The notes under the pieces: generated by a model
Database searches by the model: none
What the model was told of the DNA's origin: nothing
Seen by the model: only the letters and a program-made list of their open reading frames with translations
Made by a program: the position numbers and the translations under genes
Shown: positions 40,001 through 52,500 of the stretch, in pieces
Position numbering within the stretch: the stretch's first letter is position 1
How the letters are laid out: each line of letters opens with the position of its first letter
Assembly: GCF_021155775.2 (NCBI RefSeq)
Contig: NC_060237.1
Coordinates: forward strand, 20,110,970-20,174,969
DNA: 64,000 nt
Reading direction: 5' to 3'
Source of the DNA: Neodiprion pinetum
Lineage: Eukaryota > Arthropoda > Insecta > Hymenoptera > Diprionidae

Positions 40001-41603
40001 AATACTCCTGGCCGTCTCCTCGTTCTCGGTTACTTATATCCGACTCGGTTGTACACGCCCGTTTGGAACCCTGCCAAATTCCATACAACTTATACTACCC
40101 TCAAAAACTTTCCGTGTCTTAGCCCTCAGTCGTTGGACTCGTCTACCAAAAGAATCTACTACTCTTGTACAGATCTACAGAGCGGTCCGGATGTCCCACG
40201 CTACGAGAAGACTTACGCGGAGTGCGATTAAGGATCCGAATTTATTTATGTTCTTGAAAAAGAGAGTTCCGATTTTAAGACAGAGGAAAACGAAACGAGA
40301 AACGTATCGTACCGCTCCTCGAATTTCCTGCTAATTCTAGTCGAGGATTGAACATCGCTTCCAACATGGTAACGTAGGCATCTAAGCTCGACTTTTTATT
40401 TTCCTCGCTTTCATTCTCACACTTTGTTTACTTAGTTTCCCTTGCAGAAATAAAAATATCGGCAAGATTTCTCAAATTCTCAATTTCAAATTTCATTTTC
40501 CAGATATATTTTTAGCTAAAAATAAATCTCTCAGTACGAGAATACGAAAAGAGGTTGTATGTAATATGTATACAGTAGAGATTGGTACGAGTTTAACGAT
40601 AACGAATTTTTCACAAATTTAGCGGAACGGCGGAAGAATAAAACTTTCCCTCTTCGTCGCGGGTTTTATACACTTTCGATCACGTACAATATGCGTTTGA
40701 AATTCAGTCGATTTAATATTCCCGGGAGTATATAAGCCGGATATGGAAAAACAACTGATGCATACAAGACTGGGCTGGTACTTGTATATACGTCGTTCTC
40801 GTAGAATTTTATAAAGCTTTGGCAGGTCTCTGGTCGCACGGTTTTAATCCAGGGATAAACTATAGCAACGATTTTTTTTATATTCACCATCTGGGCTGTT
40901 TGTTACGGAGACGTTTTTTCGCAAACCCGCGTTGGCGTTCACAATTTTATTCGTGTTGCTCTCGTGACGTTCGTCAAGTTTTTATATATTTTCGATCATC
41001 CTTACGCCGAATCAAATACGTATTCTCATTCCTACGACTTTCATTTTATACATCGTCAATAAACTATTCATATTCAACAATTCTTCCGACGTGGAAATCG
41101 ATCTCGTTTAACGAAATTTGATCCAGTGGAATCTGTTTCGATGGTACATGATTCGAATTAGTAACAAAATTGACATATGTTAATATTTTACGAATTACAT
41201 GATATAAAGGTGACTGAATCGAGGTAGAAATGATGTCTTTGAAAGCTGAAAAGAAATTTGGCGTGGTCAGTGAAAATCAGATTCATTTGAGTCTATTGAA
41301 TTTATTTCAATCAATACAATTGTGGTTTGATTTGATCGAGATTTTTGGTCCAATAAACTAGATAAATACTGAGCGCACTTCAAACAATTTTAATCCACTG
41401 AAATAAAGTTATTTCTTTTCTATTACGACCAATTAAACGTTCCATAGACCGAACTACACTACTTGTTTTAATAGATACAAGGAAATATGAATTATTAACA
41501 TACCGCAAACTTGATAGCTAGCGTTTGTCATTAATCGAAAATAATGATTTATCGAACTTAATGAAATGTGTATCGATACATCTCGGTAGGTATTCAGGGT
41601 TAT
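28016..41603. other. Long non-coding stretch, no gene seen
   Basis: The longest frame is 29670-30164 (+, 164 codons). It has no domain, no signal peptide and no splice context; in this much DNA one such frame is expected by chance. Other items are a GGCTTGCAAGCC palindrome (30962-30973), a GATTGTAA / TTACAATC hairpin (32459-32480), purine tracts (33908-33936 and 34321-34390), and an A-run near 37065-37078. Nothing points to an exon. Confidence 0.5.
34321..34390. repeat. Purine-rich (GA) tract
   Basis: Seventy bases almost entirely of A and G on the + strand, with few pyrimidines, ending in a pure AG run. Such tracts can form triplex DNA and carry GAGAG motifs. Confidence 0.8.
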
Positions 41604-41787
41604 TTAACCCTTACGCTCCACACCGGGTTCAAAATGACCCTGCGCCATCTGTACCGTTAATTCTATACGGAAAACATCGAGAATAATCTGATTTGATCCA
41701 AGATTAATAATGTAATATCATCAAAATCGTTAATTTAATCTTTATCCTATTTCTTTATCCAAAAATTCAGCTTTACTCACTGAAATA

Positions 41788-41807
41788 AATATATATATAT
41801 ATATATT
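41788..41807. repeat. (AT)n microsatellite
   Basis: A pure alternating AT run followed by a T-run. Confidence 0.9.
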
Positions 41808-42077
41808 TTTTTAACGCACAGTATCTCCATAATTCAGAGATTTGAGAGTTACTCAGTCAATTTTCATCTCCAAATATTCAAAATTCAGTCAGTTATGATT
41901 TTTTGAGTAGAATAATCCATTTCCCGGTATTTTGTCGTTTCACGATTTTTTTTTCACGTTCAAAATTTCATTTTACAAAAGATAACTAATTCGCCTCGAA
42001 ATATAACAGTTAAACAGTATCCCAGCATTTTTGCAAGTTATCCGAATCGATGTCTCCGTTTCGCCGCAGGATAGAGA

Positions 42078-42158
42078 TCAAAACTTGGAAAGGTCAATAT
42101 TTGGCATTTAAATTTCGATACATCGGCCATTCGAAATGTTAACCCTTCCAAGTTTTGA
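42078..42158. repeat. Inverted repeat with 13-bp perfect outer arms
   Basis: TCAAAACTTGGAA (42078-42090) and TTCCAAGTTTTGA (42146-42158) are perfectly complementary. Pairing continues inward with few mismatches through AGGTCAATATTT against AATGTTAACCC, and ends in ATTTCGA / TCGAAAT beside a 12-base loop. The left arm carries about 13 extra bases. The right arm contains the TTAA-CCCTT terminus at 42139, so this may be two ends of related elements head to head. Confidence 0.65.
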
Positions 42159-43037
42159 CCCAACCCTCAACGCAATGATTTCTTACTCGGGGTCTCCAGC
42201 GACCCCGTCGGAAGGATCGATATTGTTTATTTCAATAAATAAATGAAACGAACCACTTATCTACTCGCTTAGGACGTCCGGTTTACGAGTACGTATTACG
42301 TGTTATAAGTAGAGATGTTTCAAACACGGGTAGCTTTCACACCCTTTTAAGAGGATACCAAAAAACGTGCTTCAAACCCAGTGACTGAAGAGAAGGGTTG
42401 AACGCGTCCCTCTATAGAGACTTGTACCCACATACAGTCGGGAAAAAGGAAATTCGGCGAGGTGTGAATTTTGTTCGAAGGTTAAATGATTAAATCGAAC
42501 GCTGCAATTGTTATTCGAAATAATGATGCAGCAAACATCGACCTGCCCTCAAAATTCCTCCCCCTCCCCCATCTCCCTTCGTTTCCCAGGCAACGATGAA
42601 TTCGTTGATTGGTAATTTTTTCATCCCTCTGTCAACCGCAACCCGTCGTCATAACGATGCGAGCCAACCCTCGGTGTCACGTTCGCGGTATTTCCGCTCC
42701 CTGACAAATGCAGGAGGCATTAATTAATTGGCGACAATTTAGCAAACAGTGACAATTACAGCATATCGCGCACTGCCGTACAACAATACGTCTGCGTCGT
42801 GATCACGATATACGTTCTACATGTAGATACATGTATGCGCTATTGTCTAGATGAATTGCACAAACCGTGTAAAGGTGTAATTAATTTTGACCGAGGTGCA
42901 GCAGTCGCGCAGTTTTCGTGACAGCCGAAGGCGCGCAAAAAGTTGGCGAACTCTGCAAGCGCACCTTTATGCCACCGCGATCCAAGTTGTAACTTTTAAT
43001 GTACACCTATAACGTGCTAGAAAGTTACTTTTCTACA

Positions 43038-43096
43038 GTATCTTGCAAGATACCGAAATATAAGGGTTCTTTACGCTGTATTTTACACAGCGGTAA
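43038..43096. repeat. Perfect 16-bp palindrome plus adjacent hairpin
   Basis: GTATCTTGCAAGATAC at 43038-43053 is a perfect palindrome. Seventeen bases on, TTACGCTGT (43071-43079) pairs with ACAGCGGTAA with one bulged G. GTTACTTTT and GTAACTTTT motifs flank the pair. Together they make a 60-bp segment of dense dyad symmetry in otherwise featureless DNA. Confidence 0.65.
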
Positions 43097-46000
43097 CTTT
43101 TTTCATTTTACAGATCACCCTGAGCCGAATAGATTTTTGACAATTAAAAAAGAGGCGAATTAGCTTCGTCTTGTGCCTCATACTCTCTCAATAATCCGGA
43201 TATCGACTAAAGACGAAAAGACAGTCCGGATGTGACAAGTGATTTTTGCTGTTAAGAAGAGAAAAATGACTCCGATCACCGTATTCAAATTACTTTTGAT
43301 AATCGTTACGGAAAATTCACTGTAAATCATCGAAAAATCCGCAGGTGAAAGATTCAATGCAGGTAGATAAGCGGAGTAATTCAGCATTGACACAGATGGC
43401 AATACATCACGAAGCGCGATACCAGAGCCACGAGTTACGTTCGGTATCTTTGATCCATTGACGCGAGAATCCGAGGCTGCGGGACATTGTCCAGGCAAAA
43501 GGCCAGATAATGTTCTTCAATTCTGATTGGCATTGATTGAATGGGAGTGCCGGCGCCTCTGCATCGGCCGCATAATCATCGACAGGGTATCCGACCATCC
43601 TCGTTTTCTCGAATTTCGCATTAATTTTCATTATCCATACGTGCGTACATCCATTTTGGCGGATGCGTCGGGCAGCGTCGAGATTTCAGGCGAGTGGCCC
43701 GCTACGCGTGGAGGTAACAATGCGGAAGGGTTAGAAAATGAAAGGGTCACGATATCGAATTTTCAGCTTCACTAAACGAAATTACCGCACTTTTTTCCCG
43801 ACGTCTTAATTACTCCGACATGTCGTCTTTCACAGTATACACTTTTTCTGTATTCTTAAAAATGTTGGAATTGAATAGTTCGTTAGTAAGAAACAGAGGG
43901 TTGTAAGTACTAGCGAATTGAAAACTTCGACACTGAGAATATAAATGTTCCCATTGCCAATGATATCATTATTGCCATCTTCATAATGGAAGGTGCGTAG
44001 CAAGTGATAAAAATTACGATCAGCTAGTTTAAAATTTTTATTAACAAGTAAAACATTTAGAGATTGACCTGAACACCATGTACAGATAAATTTCTAAAAA
44101 CGACTGTCAGCATTTGGTAAAATTCTCTGAAACTTCCCATTTCCCCAAGTTTTCCAGACGATCGGTTGATCTGAAATATATTTCGACTCCCTATACATTC
44201 TGAAATTCTACAAAATGAATTTTCGCGTCCTCGGAAAATTCGATGTATTGACCCTTCTGTTTTCTGATCTTTTTATATTTTCACCACCACTCCCCGGGTT
44301 CCGGGGAATTATTGGATTTGTACATGATCAGCGTCATCGGCTGGCCGTATCGAAGGGCTCGCGATGGTCAAACCCTGAAAAAAAGGAGACCGGGTATCGA
44401 GACGAGGATCCAAGAAACAATTCGCCCCGAGGGCTGCATACCTACGCTCCTAGGAAATCCTGCCGAAATCGACCCAGGACCGAGCCGAGGGCCTGACTCG
44501 GAGATGAGGCTTATTATTTCCTTCCCTCCGAGGGCTTTTTCGCCGAAGACGATCGGAGGGTATGCATCGATTTTCCGTCGTCACTGACCTCCCGTTATTT
44601 CACGCTATTTTACGAGCCTATCTCCCGCGGGACTATCGTTATTCTACGAGTCACGTGATGGGAAGTCTTCACGGTCCCTCTTAAAAACGAGAAGAACAAA
44701 AAAAAAAAAAAAAACTAAAATGAAGTAGAATGAAAAACGTGCGGACATGCAACATGATTTAATTTTTTCCTCTTGCCGTGGGCATGGCCGAGATGATTAA
44801 TCTCAAATTTGAATAATTCCTGATCCCAGGGGAACGACTGTGGTCTGAGCATACAGACGTCAAATTGTCCGCAAGCCCTTAAACCCTCAAGATGTAATCG
44901 AATTTCCAGCCATCTAAAACTTCTGGATAAATCCGTCCGACGGTTGAAATTTATACCGTCGAAATCTTGAGATTTGCGGATATGCGGAATCGGTAGATAT
45001 ACCTGAGTCCGTAAAAACTTTGCAGGTTATAACTGTAACTCCGAAAAATTTCACAATAATCGTATGTACGGTTTCCCCGCTTTTGGATCGCAGCCAGAGA
45101 GTAATTGTAACTATTTTATTGCGAAAAGTGGAACGCGGTTGTCGTGTCGTTTCGAAATAGTAAATCCAACTTCGAAATCCGGCCAGCATAACCCCGACCG
45201 AGTCCCCAAAAACCACTTCCGCAATTCCATCCCCCGGCGTTTTCTTTTCGACTCTGTACTTGACCCCGGGCTCCTCGAACACCGTCAGAGACTGTTTCGC
45301 AAATCGTCCACATTCATTTGACCTGCGGTACGGCGCTTGAGTGTTTTCGAGATATATCCTTGCTCTTCGAGGACATGAATTAGGAGGACGAGGGTGAGGC
45401 GTCGGTGTAGGGCGAAGGGACCCATTAACGGCGCGTCGTCGATAACAGCTTTACGGCGTTACCACCGACCTCAAATTACTCAATCGAATATCAGTGGTTC
45501 GCCTCGATCATCCTCAAGGCCTTGGAAATCATCCGACTTCCCGCTGCGGTGGTTCCAAACACCGTCAACTTCCGTTCTCAGATCCGAGCCTCGGAAAAAC
45601 GTCGCGACACTCATTTGCGGACCTCGCACCTTACGGCGAAACCAACAACCGATGATTTCTTGGGGATGTTGCAGAAGAGGAAGTTCTTCTACCGCTGCAG
45701 ACGAACTCTCTAGAGTTCACGAAAGTTCACCCTCAACTTGTTTCTACATTGAACCTGATCAGTGACAGTTTTTATTCAATATTTTTTTTTCACCATCTCG
45801 TTATCGTATTCAGCAAAGGCGCGGAACCTCACGAAGTGAAATTAACATCTCGGACGGAGAGCGAGAGGCGGAGCGACGATATCAGAGAGCAAATAAATTT
45901 TGGCGGGAATATTCGGCATCCCAAGGAGCGTGGTGGCATTTTGCGAAGGCTATTAGACGCGCCGCGACGGCGTTGATTAATGGCGTCGTGAGACCGCGAA

Positions 46001-47336
46001 GCGTCACCGCGATGACCGCGGCTGATCGGTGACACCGACGCTTCTTGCTTTCCGTCCGGGTAATTTATATCTTGACTCTGGTACAGTCGAGCTGTGACTC
46101 AGAGTACGACTCCTCGACAATTCCATCTGACGGTGACTAATTGCTAATTGATGGTGGCCACTCGTTATTGGTATTCCTGTGCACGCATTTCTGATTGCCA
46201 CGCTTCGAATTCGGCAGCCGAATTATGCGGGGTGCGTCAGTGTGCTTTTCTGCACTAGCCCAAATTCCCTGTTTCCGGTATCCGGCAGATGTTTGCGGAG
46301 TGCAAACGTCACGATTTGATCAAACAGCGGACCGAACAGCCGCTATCGGAATTCATGCAGGGCTGAACGGACCTTTAGCCCTGTAATCCAACAACAACAA
46401 CGAGCAATTTTTCCTCCCAATCGTTCCCAAATCACAGGTGACGATCCGATCGTGCAAATAACAAGCCTGGGACAGTTTTTCGTTGTTTTCCCCGAATTGT
46501 TCTACAATTAGAACGAACCGTCGATCCGAAGGTTATGCTCATCCTCGATGGAAAGGAGAGACTCTACCGATTCCAAGAGGAGAAATGATTATCTTTTTAT
46601 CGTTTCGTTGGGTCGGACGACTTACCCGTATCGATTGCCGCTCGGTGGTCACAGAGAAGATGTTGGTAAAACGTTCCAGTCACGCTAAGGAATTGAAATA
46701 TAGGAGTAAACATCGCGCTCTTGTTCCCGGCGGTATTAGAAACATCAATAATTTCCACCGGTGGGAAGTCGACAAATTACCGGTGCGTGGAGAATCTGAA
46801 AGTCGTCTATACCGTCCGGCGCATATAAGCTTGTCTGGGTCGTGTCTAAAACTAATGTCTCCGGCTCACGCACGAGTAAACGCCATCGTATTAGCCTAAT
46901 GATAGCGGAACGTGAGTAGCCAAATAACCGCACCCTCCGCTGCGAAGGTCTAAACTTCCGGTGACGGAGAGTACTTTGCGTTATTACACCCTCATCGCTT
47001 GGCCTGTCACGCTTATGTACTTGTTTCATTTGTCCCGTGTCATTCATCGGGACTCTCTTCTTTTGTCATTCGAAGACTTGTATGTACCAATAGTTAAACG
47101 GGGAAGTCTCTTATCGTCGTTTAAACAGTCGCCGAACGACCGTTCATTCGTATGTATTACGTCTTAAATCTTTCTACAAAATTCCTCGTCTGTTTGAGGA
47201 TGAGAAAATATATTTCCCACCTTCGGTAACCGATGACTGATGTGAAGTAGAAAACAGGTTGATGATTAGCCACCTCATCAGTGATACTCTGGTCTCGTTC
47301 TATATGGATAATTTGATCACCCCGAGTGTTCTTTAT

Positions 47337-47339
47337 CTT

Positions 47340-47378
<39 letters not shown>

Positions 47379-47380
47379 TT
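47337..47380. repeat. (TC)n microsatellite
   Basis: A TC dinucleotide run with two TTTC interruptions; it accounts for the S/L-rich and R/E-rich frames crossing it. Confidence 0.95.
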
Positions 47381-48346
47381 CATTCGCTCACACAACGGCC
47401 GTTTTCCCGCAAAGAACGTATCGTCGAAAAAGGACTGGAGACACTCGGGATTTTCCCGCGGAAACACGTTGACTAACGGAAGCAAAGGGTTCCCTGGGTG
47501 GCTATTCAATTCAGTGTGGTCAGGACGCGAAGGGCCCAGTCCAGCCATTGGTTTGGTGGTTGTTCAGAGGCATTCGCAATGATCGCCTTCGTTCCACCGC
47601 TCGGGAGATTTGAAGTTATAAATTAATGGTCGGCGATGATTCAGGTCTGACATTGGGCGATTACGAACACTGGAGCATTCGGAAAATCCGGAAGTACTTC
47701 CCAAGTTCACTAATTTACATGCGTAACCGAGAGGATAAGAAATTCGGAAATCGTAGGAACGGAAACATTCGATGTGTTTCATGAGCAATGTACCAGGACT
47801 TCGTAGTACGCTATATTCACTTTGTGAAGAGGCTCCACATAGGAGTTCAAATTAGACCTTTGCTTTCTTTCACACGTTTGCTTCTTTTCGAAATGTCCGC
47901 CCCAATAATAAGTGTAAAAAAAATCACGACGTCCATTTTTATCCTGATATGATTAAGGCAGCAAAAAGAGTTCGATTGAATGCGATGACTGAGCGCACAG
48001 TCAACGACTATTGATTGACTCGATGAAATTGGACAACGACGTTCACTGATCTGCAATTGTAGTACCTGTTGCAAAATTGTCGACGATTTCCATGAAACGA
48101 ATCTAAAATATGGAGGCAGTCCGGAGTTGATCAACGTCGCGTAATCCTATCACTGCAGGAGCTGTTCGTAAATCCAATATGACAGTGAATAGTGTTTGCA
48201 AATACACTTTCAGACTGGTTTCTGACGCTTTATAAAACGGGTATTGCCACTGTCGCCTCACACATGCAGAGGATGAAAATTGTCTCATGCGAACTACACA
48301 ATTTCACAGTTTTCCTTCTTTTTCTTCCACCGCGTGAAAACAGTGG

Positions 48347-48365
48347 ACACACACACACACACACA
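48347..48365. repeat. (AC)n microsatellite
   Basis: A pure AC run of about nine units. Confidence 0.9.
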
Positions 48366-48728
48366 GTTTTCATTCATGAAAAAAACTTCATTACTGATGA
48401 AGCCGTCGTCTGTGCAGCGACACGGGCTTCTATCCGAACCACCGTTCTCGGTCGTACATTTTGCCTTCATCCGTACTCTGCACCAAGGACGCGGATATTG
48501 CCCCGGTAAAATAATTCATCTCTTTCGTTAAAAATGAAGAGCTTCTCTTCCCTCATTTTTACAAGCTTGCAAATTAACGTCAACAATTTTTCTCCCGTAC
48601 TTTTCTTGCATCTATAAAAAATTCCCTGAGCTGTACCCAATGTGTACAAGGTACCCAGATGAATGGTGAAAGATAACATACCGAGTGATCGACTGCATAT
48701 GCGCAAAATACGAATGATCGACTGCACG

Positions 48729-49147
48729 CACTGAAAAAAATTTCATTTGTCATAGTAACTAGAAAAATTCAGTAAAACAGGTATCGTTAAGAAAAACCAT
48801 TTGAATATTGTTGGAATTACGAAAAACGAGGTACGCCTAACCACTTTGCGCTATTGTCGATCCTTTTTGGTAATTGCGACGCAAAATCAGTTTTCTCGGT
48901 TCACTCTACTTTTTTAGTTATATCTAAACGTCAATTTATTGTTACACAAGTATTAGATTTTCGCAACAGTTAGAAGAAAATATAACGAACAGTGATTGTA
49001 ATGAGAAAGAATAGTAACGGATACTAGACTCGACAGCTAGAAAACTAATTTTCGTTTTGTACCTAGAATTACATTTTTCGATTTTGGTAAAAAATGAAAA
49101 TAGTTAAGGACTGAGCGGTAACCGGAACTAAAAATTTCTCTCAGTGC
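48729..49147 (+). mobile_element. Short TIR element, copy 1 (best preserved)
   Basis: The ends are inverted repeats: GCACTGAAAAAAATTT at 48729 and AAATTTCTCTCAGTGC ending at 49147, which differ at two positions when inverted. The roughly 420-bp A+T-rich body has no coding frame. It is closely related over most of its length to 52501-52882 and to part of 54175-54365 on the other strand. Shared blocks include ACGAAAAACGAGGTACGC, GCGCTATTGTCGAT and GGACTGAGCGGTAACCGG. This fits a MITE. ATGCGCAAAATA occurs both at 48699-48710 and directly after the right end at 49148-49159, but the left copy is not adjacent, so the target-site duplication is unclear. Confidence 0.75.
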
Positions 49148-52100
49148 ATGCGCAAAATAATTCAGCTCTGTTCAATATTTTCGTCTGCAAGGCAGGAGAA
49201 CCAACCTTCTCCAAACACGAGATGATGAATTCTCCCGCGAGCGGCGAATTGAAATTACGTCGTTATGATGACTCGTAGTAGTTTTCAGTCGTCAGTCAGT
49301 TACCAATGAAAGCTTGCCAAGCCTTCCCGAATCCATAAGTCGCCAATGTGAGATCTGCTGAACTCAAAAGAATTCACCTCACCTACGTAACCTCCAAAAG
49401 CCTTGTTTGCCAGCCGAATGAAACGGAATTGTCATTCCATGGAATGAACTCCGGGATGTTTTGGGGAGGATCAGTTCAGTTCGGTCGGTTAAAGTTAATA
49501 ACGGTAACGGAATTAGGCGGGTAATTACCTGGCAATCAGTATCGAGGCTACGTTGTTCCTTGTCACGAATCCATCGTCATTAATCATTCAATTTTCGCTC
49601 GCTGTGTGGGGGTGAGTTTTGCGGTGGCGGTATATGTCACCCGGCGATGTGGCAAAGGAATTATTGTATGTAATGAAGCAAACAGCACAATTCAGGTACT
49701 CAGCCGTAATATAACCCGAGCGGACGATTGTTAATTGCCTGGTAATTGGTAAAGTTGGTAAATGCAAATACCTACTACGTAATGATATTTGGCGGCGGGT
49801 GCAATTAAAACTTGAACTTTAACCGAGGCTGGGACTCGTTGCAGCTGAGCTAAAATAGAACGTGTTGCTAATTTTCTGCTTTCCTGCAGCTTCGAAGCTT
49901 TTTCATTTAACTTCCCGATTTTACATTGATTATCAAAGATTTTTATTTTGTTTGTCTGGTTTTTTTTTTTTAAATTTATTTATCAATTACTCACTTCTTT
50001 GTTTTGTTTCCAACATTAACAAATTAACTGGAAAATCCTACGTTCTGTGCTGTGTTTTTACAGACATCGTGAATAAACAAGCATCGTGCGGCTGTAACTG
50101 TTTAAAGTTAGACTATGAAAACTCTATTGAAAACTCGTTACTGGGACACCTGTAGTGACAGTTCCGATTGACATGGGTGTTGCCGAGTTTCGTTACTCGC
50201 TGAACTTTTCAGCCAACTTTATGCAGCAAAGAGACAAACAAGTAACAAGGTAGATAAATTTTAAGAAACAATGAATAAAGAAAAAGAACAAAAATGTGAA
50301 CCAAAAAGAATCCCCTTAACGCCGACTCTGCGCAGCGAGGATAAATTCTTACAACGATCTTAAACTTTAAATGTACTTGGTTAGATCAATGCTGGAATTG
50401 TCCATCAATCATTGTAATGTCAACGTGTCACCCGATCGATTCTATCCCTCAAATGAAGTTCAAATGCATCTCAGTTATTCATTTTCATATATTTTTCCAC
50501 ATTCTTCCTTTTAATTTAACCACTCCTCAATTTTATCACTGACAATAAACTTGATCTTTCTTACGATTCTACTTTCAACTCTGGCGTCTTAAGCATCGTA
50601 ATTGTTACATTTGTTATTGAAATATTAACAGCTTTGTGTAAAGAGACTCGAGATGTTCCGTTGGAGAGTCTCGATTCCACGAGCTCGAACTTCTCGGTGA
50701 AGATAATTTCGAGCTGATGAAGGTGTTACGTCGTAGACTTACGAAAATGGGAATAAATGCCGATCTGCGCATCATGGCAGTGTAGCGCACTCAATATTCT
50801 TGGCAATTTTTCGTATAAATTGCCTGCGACTGTAACGTGACACGTATTCACTGTCATACTAAGTATATCGTTAAATCGGACTGATAAATCAGACCACCGT
50901 CCGTTGCATCCGTAAAATAGTTTGACTGAAAAGTTGCCCGTCTGTTTTTTTTTTTTTGTTATTTTCTGAATTTCCCCTTGTATTCTGCCTGATTGGATGT
51001 TCTGAAAAAAATCGAAAACACATGGAAGTAAATGTGGCGAGAAAAGTAAAAAAAATAGACGTTTGTTATTTTTACATACGTATGATCGAAAGCGGTGTTC
51101 TTACAGCATCGACTATATCGCGTAATAAATGTGATTGCAATTCAATATGAATCTATTTATGTTTTTATAAAATTTTGAATAACCTCGAATTACAGCATTT
51201 TTATGTAAAAGAACTTTCGAGTACAACGAGTCGAGCAAAATGTTGCCAATAATCTACCAGAAATTCTCGACGAAAAATCTTGGAGGTTGAATTGAGTGGG
51301 GAGTAAAAAATTTGCAAAAGAAGTTTGCTTCCTGTATACACAACTTCGGTTGATATACTTTTATACACATAGCAGTGAATATACAGTTTGATTGCATTGC
51401 AACGAAATATCCGCGGAACATGCGAGTGTAAAAAAATTCATTACTGGTTTTATCGCAGCGGGAAAACCGCTCCCTATAAATCGATTATTAAAACTTGTTA
51501 GTATTGCATCTCGAACGCTGGCATTAAATATATAGATTTTTATAAGCGGAGTGGGCCACCTGCTTTGCCCGGCTCTTCCGCCACGCAATTCGCACGATCG
51601 GGTGATGAATCGAATGTGCATTTAATAAAAAATGGAACTGTTCATTTAATCAATGAAAAGTTTCATCCTCGTAACGGAAACTAATTAAAATTTTGTATCC
51701 CCTCAATTTGTCGTGACAAAAGTTGAAATGAAAAGGAAATGGGATGGGTTGAAAAAAGGAGTCGAAAATCATTCAGACAAGATTGTTATCGTCTTCCATT
51801 TAAGTGAGGCAGCAATTATCTAGACACGGTGATAAATTAAAGAGATAAAATAAAAAAGGTCGTACAAGTGCCTGCTATCAAAAATTAAAAACAAAACAAA
51901 AACACACCGCCTTTTTTAATTTAAAGTACAATTTTTCCGATGCAATGCAATTTATTAAGTGGCTTCTCGTCGCCTGTTTTTCTGAATGAAATTTTGAAAT
52001 TATTTTCGCCCCCTTATGCTTGCCGACACCCGGCACGTTCGTGGGAGTTTCAAACGCCTAGGCGAGGTGCTAATCCGAGAGTTTCAACTCTGGTTGAAAA

Positions 52101-52500
52101 TTATTAACGAAGGTGGTATTCCACGGTATGTATACATACATATGTATCTCGTCTCGCGGCAAGTCCCACGCAGGTATAACAAGAACAGTAATCGTGATAA
52201 TTGCGCTTGTTTGCTCGCGATGCCTCGCCACTTGGTTACTCCAAGGAGGTATAGGAGGTTAAGGTGCTGCCGCGTATCGTGCTCTTTCAAAAGACGCGAT
52301 TTCCTCCTGCTTTGCTCCGCTTGTGATACTGTTTTCTTGTAAAAGCATCAGACGGGATCAAGGAGAAGCGACAAACTGGATACCTGCCTCGTCAAATGAG
52401 AAACCACCGTGCATTGTCATGCGATACGTTCGTTGCTGATGCGATAATTGAGTCGGTTTTATAGTTAGAATATGTTCAAAGTGATTAAAAACGTTAACGT
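49148..52500. other. Non-coding stretch, partly candidate regulatory
   Basis: It contains the homeodomain/POU-site-rich segment listed separately. The rest (49860-52500) is A+T-rich with T-runs near 49960 and 50950. ORFs are short and composed mainly of A+T-rich codons; none is recognised. Confidence 0.5.
49490..49830. promoter_or_regulatory. Candidate enhancer: homeodomain- and POU-site-rich segment
   Basis: About ten TAAT/ATTA cores fall in roughly 340 bp, including GGTAATTACC, TCATTAATCATT and two TAATTG sites 9 bp apart, plus a perfect octamer ATGCAAAT at 49762-49769. In between are GC-containing blocks rather than simple A+T-rich sequence. This composition is typical of insect developmental enhancers, but a target gene cannot be named from this window. 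Confidence 0.3.

Larger units (their letters stand above)
41604..42207. mobile_element. Possible piggyBac-type relics: two TTAA-CCCTT termini
   Basis: TTAA followed by CCCTTACG occurs at 41604, and TTAA followed by CCCTTCCA at 42139. Each is followed by an interrupted palindrome: GGGTTCAAAATGACCC at 41625-41640, and CGGGGT...ACCCCG at 42188-42207. piggyBac-like elements insert at TTAA, and their ends often start with CCC and carry subterminal palindromes. Both ends here point the same way and I do not find a clean opposite terminus, although a degenerate AAGGTTAA occurs near 42470. No transposase frame is present. The assignment is tentative. Confidence 0.3.
42208..48728. other. Non-coding stretch with hairpins and microsatellites, no gene seen
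   Basis: ORFs are short and unrecognised. Small structures include TCGGTG-A-CACCGA (46026-46038) and ACTCTGGTACAG facing CTGT...AGAGT (46075-46105). An A17 run lies at 44698-44714. Confidence 0.5.
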
